A stretch of 19,560 bases of DNA from NCBI GenBank assembly GCA_005887855.1, contig VBQB01000004.1, positions 1 to 19,560 of the forward strand, in the 5' to 3' direction. The first letter of the stretch is position 1, and each line of letters opens with the position of its first letter. Below are positions 1 through 6,861 of the stretch, piece by piece. A program made the position numbers and the translations under genes. The notes under the pieces are model-generated. The model did not search any database and was not told the origin of the DNA. It saw nothing but the letters and a program-made list of their open reading frames with translations. This DNA comes from Verrucomicrobiota bacterium. Its GTDB lineage: Bacteria > Verrucomicrobiota > Verrucomicrobiae > Chthoniobacterales > UBA10450.

Positions 1-1819
1 TTTGGCCGAATTGATCGATCGGTACATCGACATAAGCACTCTGTTTGCGATGCGGATCGAGATTGACGATGACGAAAATGATATTGTCGCGAGCGGCAGT
101 CATTTTGCCGTAAAACAAAATGGCGTCGTTGTCGGCGCCATAAAATCGCAAGTTATCGTAAAACTGGAGTGCGCGGTTTTCCTTTCGAATTTTGTTCAAC
201 CGCGCGATCCAGTCCTTGATATTTCCCGGCGCGTCCCAATCGCGTTCTTTCCACTGATACTTTTCGGAATCGAGATACTCCTCACGATCCGGCAGGGCCT
301 TGTTTTCGCACAGCTCATATCCACTGTAGATGCCGTAAAGAGTTGAGAGCGTCGCAGCGAGAACGACACGAGTCATAAACGCCGGCTGGCCGCCATCCTG
401 GAGAACAAACGGCAAGATATCCGGTGTGTTCGGCCAAAGATTAGCGCGATAATATTCGCTCATTTCTGTTTGCGTCAGCTCCGTAAAATATTCAGTGAGC
501 TCGCGTTTTGAATTTCGCCACGTGAAGTAAGTGTAACTCTGGCTGAAGCCGGCTTTGGCCAGCGCTTTCATCATTTTCGGTTTGGTGAATGCTTCGGCGA
601 GAAAGAGCGCGTCCGGATACTTGTCGCGCACGCCCGTTACCAAATATTCCCAGAAGGCGACCGGTTTGGTGTGCGGATTATCGACGCGAAAGATACGCAC
701 GCCGTGCTCGGCCCAAAAAAGGACAATGCTCTTCATCTCTGCCCATAGCTCATGCCAGTTTTCGCACCGGAAGTTCAGCGGATAGATATCTTCGTACTTC
801 TTCGGGGGATTCTCGGCATATTTGATTGATCCGTCCGGGCGCTTGTAAAACCAATCGGGATGGTCTTTGACGTAAGGATGATCGGGTGAACAATTGATTG
901 CGAAATCGAGCGCAATTTCCATTCCTCGCTTCCGTACTTCTTCTTGAAGCCAGTCAAAATCGGCCAGGGTGCCGAGTGCGGGCTCAACTGCTTTGTGCCC
1001 GCCCGCTTCACTGCCAATCGCCCAGGGTACGCCCGGATCGCCGGGCTCGCAGGTGATCAAATTATTGCGGCCCTTGCGGTTAGTATGACCAATAGGATGA
1101 ATCGGCGGAAAATAAATCACGTCGAAGCCCATTGCTTTGGCGTCGTCGATACGTGACAAACAATCGCGGAAGGTTGATCCACGATCACCGCGACCTTTGG
1201 CTGAGCGCGGGAAAAATTCATACCATGCGCCTATCTGCGCCGCGGGCCGATCAACAATAACGCGCGGAGGCGGAGCGTATTGTGTTGCACCCGAGCGGTC
1301 GGGATATGTCGCCATTAGCACCTCAAGTTCACGGGATTGCGCGATGTCGTTAATTTCTGAGTTGGCAACGGTGCAGACTCGTTCGGAGAGCTCCAGTAAC
1401 CGTGCGGAGTCCGCGGGGTCGTGCGCGCGCTGCGCGGCAGCTTTGAGCAAAGCGGCGCCTTCCATTGCTTCGCTCTGGAGCGGAGAAACCCCGGCCTCAA
1501 ACTTCGCAGTAAACTCCCGTTGCCATCCGCGAAATGTGTCGGTCCACGCTTCGACCGTGTATTCGTAAATGGCGCTATCGTAAAGAGTACAAACGCCACG
1601 CCAGCGGTCGTTATCGACGAAAGTCATGGGCGTTTCACGCCAGTGTCTCTTCCCGAAGGTGCGCCACTTCAGGACGGCCGCAACGACGTCATGCCCGTCC
1701 TTAAAGATGTCCGCTTCGGCTACGAGATCTTCGCCGACGACGCGCTTTACTGGATAGCGCCCGCCATCAATCAACGGTTGCAGGTTCTCGATGACGGCGG
1801 AAGGAAAGGCCCGAGGCAT
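1..1819 (-). CDS. glgE: Alpha-1,4-glucan:maltose-1-phosphate maltosyltransferase (partial, C-terminus off left edge)
   Basis: GH13_3 enzyme that transfers maltosyl units from maltose-1-phosphate onto alpha-1,4-glucans (EC 2.4.99.16), the last step of the trehalose-to-glucan GlgE route in the cytoplasm. 606 codons are visible from ATG at 1819 and the frame is still open at base 1. The N-terminal beta-sandwich part (about residues 20-110) is followed by the (beta/alpha)8 barrel with DVIYFPPIHPIG. FRVDNPHTKP holds the nucleophile Asp380, LAEAFT the acid/base Glu409, and NTPDIL the third conserved acid near 467. The 29-residue spacing of Asp380 and Glu409 equals that known for Streptomyces GlgE (394/423). 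The start is the only in-frame ATG after a TGA at 1867. No good Shine-Dalgarno is seen. The preceding regulator frame runs 49 nt into this gene. Family assignment is secure; trehalose synthase and maltokinase partners would lie outside the window. Confidence 0.93.
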   Translation of the reverse strand, partial: MPRAFPSAVIENLQPLIDGGRYPVKRVVGEDLVAEADIFKDGHDVVAAVLKWRTFGKRHWRETPMTFVDNDRWRGVCTLYDSAIYEYTVEAWTDTFRGWQREFTAKFEAGVSPLQSEAMEGAALLKAAAQRAHDPADSARLLELSERVCTVANSEINDIAQSRELEVLMATYPDRSGATQYAPPPRVIVDRPAAQIGAWYEFFPRSAKGRGDRGSTFRDCLSRIDDAKAMGFDVIYFPPIHPIGHTNRKGRNNLITCEPGDPGVPWAIGSEAGGHKAVEPALGTLADFDWLQEEVRKRGMEIALDFAINCSPDHPYVKDHPDWFYKRPDGSIKYAENPPKKYEDIYPLNFRCENWHELWAEMKSIVLFWAEHGVRIFRVDNPHTKPVAFWEYLVTGVRDKYPDALFLAEAFTKPKMMKALAKAGFSQSYTYFTWRNSKRELTEYFTELTQTEMSEYYRANLWPNTPDILPFVLQDGGQPAFMTRVVLAATLSTLYGIYSGYELCENKALPDREEYLDSEKYQWKERDWDAPGNIKDWIARLNKIRKENRALQFYDNLRFYGADNDAILFYGKMTAARDNIIFVIVNLDPHRKQSAYVDVPIDQFGQ

Positions 1820-2415
1820 GGGCCATGAATCAACCGAAATTCCCCGACGGCGAAAGGAGAAATCTCAGCGATCGGAAAAACGTGGCGGCTACTACACCGC
1901 GAAGTAAAACGCGCACTCGTACAAGCCCGAGTTGCGAGTCTCCTCTCTGCGCACCTTGGTGCCGAGAACAGCGCCATGCAGCCCTCACTGTCGCGCACCC
2001 GGGCGAGCCATTTGGCGCGTTCGGTCACTGTTTCTCCATTCGCCTTGGCCGTGAGATCTGCAGCTTTCTTTTCGAAAACATTGTAAAGGAGCTTTTCCGG
2101 CGCGTTTAGCCCGTAGATTTTCTGAACGGACGTCAGCAGTTCAAGGGTGAACTGATTGCTATCGGTCGGGAAAAGCTCATGGGTGCGGCGCGTGAGCCGG
2201 TAAACCATTTCTGGACGACCCATCTTCTGCGGACGGCGCCAGGTATCCAGATAACCATCGCGCTGAAGGGTGAGGCAGTGCTGCTTGATGCCCATATAGC
2301 TCATGTTCATTTTTTCCACGAGCTCGTTGACAGACAACCCTCTGGTCCGCTTGAGGGAGTTAAGAATTTCGAGTCGCTGAGTGCGGCCAATTTCTGCGAT
2401 TAAACGTTGATTCAT
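1771..2415 (-). CDS. Winged-helix transcriptional regulator (ArsR/DeoR-like), apparently frameshifted near its C-terminus
   Basis: The open frame encodes 214 aa. Residues 1-148 look like an authentic regulator: an N-terminal helix (IGRTQRLEILNSLKR), a helix-turn-helix at about 28-52 (LSVNELVEKMNMSYMGIKQH) and a wing (GRPEMVYRLT), then a helical linker ending in RDSEGCMA. After about base 1975 the frame gives Arg/Ser/Cys-rich sequence unlike a folded domain. The neighbouring frame instead reads VLGTKVRREETRNSGLYECA and stops with TAG at 1892-1894, the kind of C-terminus expected for this family. The likely ancestral gene therefore ended at 1892, and some 30-40 codons between GCMA and VLGT seem to be missing together with a frameshift (inferred from memory of relatives of about 210-220 aa). 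It lies just upstream of glgE on the same strand, which suggests local control of it. The N-terminal DNA-binding half is intact, so a truncated repressor is conceivable. Confidence 0.75.
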   Translation of the reverse strand: MNQRLIAEIGRTQRLEILNSLKRTRGLSVNELVEKMNMSYMGIKQHCLTLQRDGYLDTWRRPQKMGRPEMVYRLTRRTHELFPTDSNQFTLELLTSVQKIYGLNAPEKLLYNVFEKKAADLTAKANGETVTERAKWLARVRDSEGCMALFSAPRCAERRLATRACTSARFTSRCSSRHVFPIAEISPFAVGEFRLIHGPCLGPFLPPSSRTCNR

Positions 2416-2468
2416 AATTGGTAAAAACGGAAGTGGTGGACTTTACACGTCTCGATCTTCAAAATGCA

Positions 2469-2497
2469 AGATTAAATTACGCAAATAACGAAAACAA
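2469..2497 (-). promoter_or_regulatory. Candidate sigma70-type promoter for the regulator/glgE
   Basis: On the minus strand TTGTTT (2492-2497) is followed after exactly 17 nt by TAATCT (2469-2474), in an AT-rich gap of about 120 bp between ygfZ and the regulator start at 2415. Both boxes are imperfect matches, so this is only a candidate. It would leave a leader of roughly 45-50 nt. Confidence 0.3.
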
Positions 2498-2534
2498 AGA
2501 GATTACTCTTTTTGATTGTGAGATCGCGATGGCT

Positions 2535-3455
2535 TTAGACGAATGGAAGCGGAACCACTTCTACACGAATCGGCGTCCCTGCATCAGACCTCTCCGAGGC
2601 GAGCGCATCCAGATCGGTGCCGCTATTGTTAAAGCCGCGTTTGACATACCCGAGCGCAATTTCCCTTCCAATTCTCTCACTGCGCGTTGCGCTTGTAATC
2701 CAGCCGGCTTCCTTGCCTTTTTCTAACGTGGCCGTGAGTTTCATGCTGGCTAGGAGCGGCTCTTCACGAATCGAGACCAAGCCGCACAATCGCTTGTTCG
2801 TTTGGCCAGACATTTTAATTCGTGAGACCACTTCCTGGCCGATGTAGCAACCCTTCTCATAATCGATCGCCCGGCCTTCCAAGTTCGCTTCGATTGGGAT
2901 GATCTCTTCCGTCAGCTCGTGGCCCCAGCGAGGAATACCCTGTTCAATTCGAAAAATCTCCGCCGCAGAAGCGTCGAAAAAGCGAAGCATTGACGATAAT
3001 TGTTGCGAAACAGGATCATGAAGGACCGAGTCGGTCCAGATGTCCCAACCTGGTTCAGCGAAGCGGCGCGTGGAGACGATCCGCCGGCCGTCGCTTAAGT
3101 TCGGCACGGTTCGCGACAATACGTGAAAGATCGACAATCGATCAGTGACGTTTTCGATCTGAACATCGTCAGCGATCACATAGCGCTCGAGTCTGGCGGG
3201 GAGTGCTTCGCGAAGTTCGGCCGCGGCGTCGATCCAAAAGCAATCGGGCCCGGCGGAAACAAAGACATGGGCGTTAATCTTACCTTTCGCGTTGAGCACG
3301 CAGCCTTCGATTGCGGCTGATTCGGTAGCCTTGCGCACATCATTCGTAATTTGTCCATTCAGAAATCGGAGACGATCGCTCCCCGTAACCCGAAGTTTGG
3401 TGCGACCGGAGAAATCAAAAAAAACGCCTTCCCCGGTTTGGAGTGGCGCCGTCAT
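2535..3455 (-). CDS. ygfZ: YgfZ/CAF17-like iron-sulfur cluster assembly protein
   Basis: 306-aa folate-binding, GcvT-like protein that helps maintain or repair Fe-S enzymes in the cytoplasm (family role). The diagnostic signature KGCYIGQE lies at residues 201-208 with the conserved Cys203. The N-terminal part contains the GcvT-like FLNGQITNDV (31-40) and LNAKGKI stretches typical of YgfZ. Length fits the family, usually 300-330 aa. The ATG at 3455 overlaps the TGA of the upstream dehydrogenase gene (ATGA, 4 nt), suggesting translational coupling. An AGGGAG stretch lies immediately before the start, closer than usual for a Shine-Dalgarno. No damage is seen. The full GcvT aminomethyltransferase is unlikely given the signature and the short length. 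Confidence 0.9.
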   Translation of the reverse strand: MTAPLQTGEGVFFDFSGRTKLRVTGSDRLRFLNGQITNDVRKATESAAIEGCVLNAKGKINAHVFVSAGPDCFWIDAAAELREALPARLERYVIADDVQIENVTDRLSIFHVLSRTVPNLSDGRRIVSTRRFAEPGWDIWTDSVLHDPVSQQLSSMLRFFDASAAEIFRIEQGIPRWGHELTEEIIPIEANLEGRAIDYEKGCYIGQEVVSRIKMSGQTNKRLCGLVSIREEPLLASMKLTATLEKGKEAGWITSATRSERIGREIALGYVKRGFNNSGTDLDALASERSDAGTPIRVEVVPLPFV

Positions 3456-4585
3456 GCTCCCTTCGACGGGCTAGTCTGTTTCAGTAGTTGCTTACCGCGG
3501 CGGAGGAACCGGTTAAGAAAACCGTGACGCGATTGTGTTTCCTCTTCCGCCTTTTTGGCGGGAAAAGCCGACATCGTTACTTCTTCACTAGCCGTATTCC
3601 TATTTTCCTGTTCAGGTTTTGGCCCTTCCAGATCGGCTACAGCAGCCGTGGGCTCGGGAGTTAGTAACAATTCGCCTGTGTGCGCTTCCGCATTTTGGTC
3701 TCCCCTCCCGGGTTCTTCCGGCGTGGCCAATCCGCGATCCGGCAAATATTTTCTAGCGACCGCCGAGTAGTCCTCGTCTCCGTAGCCCCATTGCATTTGC
3801 TCAAGCAGCTGATCGCGCGCAGCGGCGGTCACCCCTAGTTCAAGGTAATGCGACGAGCCCAGGTGATTGGCGATCTGCATGTCTTTGAGCATGTGCTTTA
3901 CGGAAAAGTGTGGCTCAAAATTCCTTTCGATCATTTTTGGCATTTTCATTGCCAGAGCTGCAGAATGACTTGCGTTGCCTTTCATCGCGCAGACGAACTT
4001 TTCCAAGGGCAAGCCTAAAGCTCGCACGATCCCCAAAGCTTCCGCCGCCGCCTGAACACTCGCGGCCGTGACCATGTTGGTTGCGATTTTGATCGCTGTC
4101 GCCTGGCCTACCTCGCCGATCTCAATGATCTCTTTGCCGCTCGCTTCAAGAATAGGGCGTGCCTCCCGTAGCGCCGCATCAGTTCCTGCTACGTAATAAA
4201 CCAATTCTCCCTTTTCCGCTGCAACCTTGCTGCCAGTGAATGGCGCCTCGACAAAACGCGCGCCGCGACGTTCGACAATTTCCGCAGCGGTCCGCATGGA
4301 ATTTGGAGCGACAGTGGAATGCGCAATGACGACATGGCGCGGTGTTAGTGTTCCACTGAACTGCTGAACCGATTGCAGCAACGCGTCATCATCCGAAACA
4401 AAAATCTGGATGTAATCACACATTTCCACCACTTCCGTGGGTGAACCCAAAAAGTTTGGAACAGGACGGGGCGTTCGGTTCCAAACGAAAACCTCAAATC
4501 CCTTCCTGCGCAGATTCGTCGTCACTCCACGACCGATAATGCCGAGGCCGATCACTCCAATAATTTTTCGAGCTGGATGGGACAT
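3452..4585 (-). CDS. NAD(P)-dependent beta-hydroxyacid dehydrogenase / 3-hydroxyisobutyrate dehydrogenase family with C-terminal extension
   Basis: 377-aa cytoplasmic oxidoreductase. The Rossmann nucleotide site is GLGIIG at residues 13-18. The substrate-binding loop is EAPFTGSKVAAEKGEL (113-128), and the catalytic lysine is Lys166 in GQATAIKIATN. FSVKHMLKDMQIA (227-239) is the usual C-terminal helical motif. The sequence resembles the glyoxylate/succinic semialdehyde reductase branch, but the substrate cannot be read from sequence. Family members are normally about 285-300 aa. Here roughly 90 extra residues follow LPDRG (282-286), rich in Glu/Pro/Thr/Ala and then turning basic (RHGFLNRFLRRGKQLLK). 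This tail looks disordered with a possible amphipathic basic helix. The gene overlaps ygfZ by 4 nt and follows a decayed reading frame. The start is the ATG at 4585. Confidence 0.85.
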   Translation of the reverse strand: MSHPARKIIGVIGLGIIGRGVTTNLRRKGFEVFVWNRTPRPVPNFLGSPTEVVEMCDYIQIFVSDDDALLQSVQQFSGTLTPRHVVIAHSTVAPNSMRTAAEIVERRGARFVEAPFTGSKVAAEKGELVYYVAGTDAALREARPILEASGKEIIEIGEVGQATAIKIATNMVTAASVQAAAEALGIVRALGLPLEKFVCAMKGNASHSAALAMKMPKMIERNFEPHFSVKHMLKDMQIANHLGSSHYLELGVTAAARDQLLEQMQWGYGDEDYSAVARKYLPDRGLATPEEPGRGDQNAEAHTGELLLTPEPTAAVADLEGPKPEQENRNTASEEVTMSAFPAKKAEEETQSRHGFLNRFLRRGKQLLKQTSPSKGA

Positions 4586-4591
4586 GCGCCG

Positions 4592-4852
4592 TTACGCGCT
4601 CCGAAGCGGGAATTCGCGCGCGATCAAATTGCGGGCAAAACCGCCGGCAGGCAATGCAGAAGTTTGTGGATTTCTAAGGGCTTCCACTTAATAGATTCCC
4701 ACGCCCTGTGCGATAGCGAGGAGATGTCCGCCTCCACATCAAATCCCGGTCGCATCACGAAAGGCGGACGAACGATAAACTAATCGGCCGCAGGCAATGC
4801 CGGCAACGCAAGCGCCGGCAAGCAACATTGAAATTAAAAATTTGCGTTTCAC
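4592..4852 (-). pseudogene. Decayed secreted-protein gene (signal peptide intact, two in-frame stops)
   Basis: Directly after the M28 peptidase gene, a GTG at 4852 overlaps its TGA (GTGA). It opens a 37-aa peptide with a convincing signal/anchor sequence: MKRK, then FLISMLLAGACVAGIACG, then RLVYRSSAFRDATGI, stopping at TGA 4739-4741. The same frame continues with protein-like sequence (GHLLAIAQGVGIY), a TAA at 4688-4690, then a further stretch ending FARNLIAREFPLRSA and TAA at 4592, seven bases before the dehydrogenase ATG. One frame spans the whole gap with only two stops, so I read it as an eroded gene of about 86 codons, probably already shortened. It may have been an exported or anchored protein. 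The segment RLVYRSSAFRD followed by GHLL and GIY vaguely recalls membrane-anchored SurA/peptidyl-prolyl isomerase-like proteins, but I cannot establish that. Alternatively only the 37-aa peptide is made. Confidence 0.45.
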
Positions 4853-5796
4853 TTTAAGGCGGATTCAGACAGGTAATACGCAGCAACCGAACCGACAATC
4901 TGGAGACTCTGGGCGCTTAGCTTGTCGATGGTGTCATCGGCCGTATGCCACCACGCAAAATCAAAATCAATCACATCGATTGTCGGAATTCCGATCGCGT
5001 TCAGGGGCGTGTGGTCGTCGGTCATTTCGCGGTCGAAGTAGCTGAAATAACTTCGCAATTTCAGGGCATCGGCCGATGCAAAAATATCGCGCGCCATTTC
5101 CATGGGTGAATCTGTTGGCAAAGTGATGTTCAGGGAACGGTCGCCCACCATGTCGAACAAGATGCCGCCGCGAAATCGCTTGCCCGTCTTGGCATCCGCA
5201 AGTTGCCGGGCAAAATAGCGGCTCCCGTATAATCCATCGGTCTCCGAAAAATTTTCGTAGGCCTCTTCGCCATCAAAGAATACCAGCTCCACCTTGGCTG
5301 CCAGATTCGTATGCTGTCCAAGAACCCTAGCTAATTCCAACAGCAATCCAGTGCTTGAACCGCCGTCGTTCGCTCCGACAAATCGGATGGTCTCGAACGG
5401 TTTTGTGTCATAATGGGAGCACAACAAAAAAGACGGCGCCGTATTCCCCGGCCCCGGAAATCGCGCAATTAGATTCACGAAATGAACTTTGCCGCGCGGC
5501 GTGTCATCCGCGAATACCTGCCGCGTTACCTGCCAACCTGAGAGTCGGAGTTGGTTCTCGATGTAATCCCTGGATTTTTCGATCGCTTCAGAACCGGGCG
5601 GACGCGGCCCGAGATCTACGAGTCGCTGAACATGAGCCAAGGCCTTTTCACCCGAAACCTCCTCCCAAATCTTCGCTTGAGACGCGTGTGGCGAATCAGC
5701 ATGAAGAACTGAGACCAGCGCAGCCGAAGTGAAGACAATAAGCAGCACTGGAGTAGTGGAGTTATAGAGTGATGAATTCACTTCAACCAATACCAA
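4849..5796 (-). CDS. Secreted M28 family zinc peptidase / glutaminyl-peptide cyclotransferase-like
   Basis: 315-aa exported protein with an N-terminal hydrophobic segment (about 16-32, VLLIVFTSAALVSVLHA). The M28 alpha/beta fold carries the metal-site signature: His128 and Asp130 in SHYDTK, Asp144 in GANDGGSSTG, Glu177/Glu178 in FFDGEEAY, Asp215/Asp219 in FDMVGD, and His284 in WWHTADD. The single Asp/Glu/His arrangement and the FFDGEEA and WWHTADD motifs resemble bacterial glutaminyl cyclases more than classic two-zinc aminopeptidases. The exact activity is an inference. No in-frame ATG precedes the signal segment; the candidates are TTG at 5796 or 5790 or GTG at 5781, so the start is uncertain. 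It lies 28 nt downstream of parB, and a GTGA overlap links it to the next frame. Confidence 0.85.
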   Translation of the reverse strand: MVLVEVNSSLYNSTTPVLLIVFTSAALVSVLHADSPHASQAKIWEEVSGEKALAHVQRLVDLGPRPPGSEAIEKSRDYIENQLRLSGWQVTRQVFADDTPRGKVHFVNLIARFPGPGNTAPSFLLCSHYDTKPFETIRFVGANDGGSSTGLLLELARVLGQHTNLAAKVELVFFDGEEAYENFSETDGLYGSRYFARQLADAKTGKRFRGGILFDMVGDRSLNITLPTDSPMEMARDIFASADALKLRSYFSYFDREMTDDHTPLNAIGIPTIDVIDFDFAWWHTADDTIDKLSAQSLQIVGSVAAYYLSESALK

Positions 5797-5824
5797 CAGT
5801 CCATCACTCCAATAGCTTGGAGAT

Positions 5825-6712
5825 TCAGCTCTCGCTCGGCGTCAGGCCAAGAGCGGTAACGATCCGCTGCAGATCATCGTTGCCGTAGTACTCGATCTCG
5901 ATCCGTCCGCGTTTTTCTCCGTGATGGACGGTGACGTGTGTCGCAAGGTGCTGCTGTAAGCGATTCTGCAAATCCTCGACTGCCGCTGACGTAACGGTTT
6001 GCCCGGCAGCGCGCTGCTTTCGCCGCGACCGGCCAATTCCGAGTTGTCGGGCGACAAGCCGTTCCGTGGAACGGACCGTGGCATTGCGACGCAAAACTGT
6101 CTCCGCGGTCAAGAGTTGTTCCTCTGGCGCTTTTAATGCGAGCAGAACTTTCGCGTGACCAACCGAAAGCAAATCCTGAGCGAGCCAGACCTGGATTTGT
6201 GGATGCAGATCCAATAGGCGCATTGCATTAGCAACTGCTGCCCGGCTGCGCCCGACTTTTAGCGCGATGTCCTCTTGTCGCATCCCAAATTCGCCGGCTA
6301 ATCTGGCGTAGCCCTGCGCCTCTTCGATCGGGTTTAGATCGGCACGCTGCAAGTTCTCGATAAGGGAAAGTTCGAGCACTTCGAGATCACTTGCGCTTCG
6401 AATAATTATCGGCACCTGCGCAAGACCAATCTCCTGGGCCGCGCGCCAGCGGCGTTCCCCCGCGATCAATTCAAATCGAGCACCGACTTGGCGCACAATG
6501 AGCGGTTGGATAATGCCATGTTGGCGAATTGAATCAATTAGTTCCTGCAAAGCTTCACGAGCGAAATCTTTGCGCGGCTGCAAAGCGCTTGGGATAATGC
6601 TTGCAAGAGTGATTTGGTGAACCCTCTCTCCCGATTCGGCGTCTCCTCGCGAAGCGACCGATGGAGTGCCAATAAGTGCGCCAAGACCTTTGCCAAGACC
6701 GGATCTCGCCAT
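5825..6712 (-). CDS. parB: Chromosome-partitioning protein ParB (CTP-dependent DNA clamp)
   Basis: 295-aa ParB/Spo0J family protein that loads at parS, slides as a CTP-gated clamp and works with ParA and SMC in origin segregation. The N-terminus begins SGLGKGLGALIG, the ParA-interacting peptide typical of chromosomal ParBs. The N-terminal domain shows LQPRKDF, GERRWR (85-90, CTP/phosphate-binding box) and ENLQRADLNPIEEA (119-132). The helix-turn-helix lies around 147-168 (IALKVGRSRAAVANAMRLL), followed by a linker and the C-terminal dimerization segment. Length fits the family. The gene starts at ATG 6712 without a Shine-Dalgarno. parA, usually adjacent upstream, is not here; the upstream side is the divergent mqnD. 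No parS matching the consensus was found by eye. Confidence 0.93.
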   Translation of the reverse strand: MARSGLGKGLGALIGTPSVASRGDAESGERVHQITLASIIPSALQPRKDFAREALQELIDSIRQHGIIQPLIVRQVGARFELIAGERRWRAAQEIGLAQVPIIIRSASDLEVLELSLIENLQRADLNPIEEAQGYARLAGEFGMRQEDIALKVGRSRAAVANAMRLLDLHPQIQVWLAQDLLSVGHAKVLLALKAPEEQLLTAETVLRRNATVRSTERLVARQLGIGRSRRKQRAAGQTVTSAAVEDLQNRLQQHLATHVTVHHGEKRGRIEIEYYGNDDLQRIVTALGLTPSES

Positions 6713-6861
6713 GACCGCTGAGGCTACCGGAACAGTCCTACTAACGCAAACCGCAACTACGACACTATGTCATTGCAAGTCCGTCCTCACTTTTCACACA
6801 GAAAGACGAATCGACGCGCTCGCCGCATTGCGGTAACCGGTGAAACGGATAGCGTCCGGCC
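6713..6861. other. Divergent intergenic region between parB and mqnD
   Basis: This 149-bp gap must hold the promoters of both divergent genes. I could not pick out convincing -35/-10 pairs, operators or a parS palindrome. The frame used by the distal part of mqnD is open through here, but its sequence (Arg/Ser/His-rich) does not look like protein. Confidence 0.4.

Noticed and set aside
2..346. Plus-strand open frame at the left edge
   Set aside because: It is the complement of the C-terminal part of glgE, whose conserved residues are on the minus strand.
515..530. Possible parS-like site around CCACGTGAAG
   Set aside because: Only about 10 of 16 bases match the parS palindrome and it lies within conserved glgE coding sequence far from parB.
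4799..4820. GCCGGC palindromes as a terminator after the M28 peptidase gene
   Set aside because: No T-tract follows on either strand and the sequence lies inside the signal-peptide coding part of the decayed frame (Ala/Gly codons).
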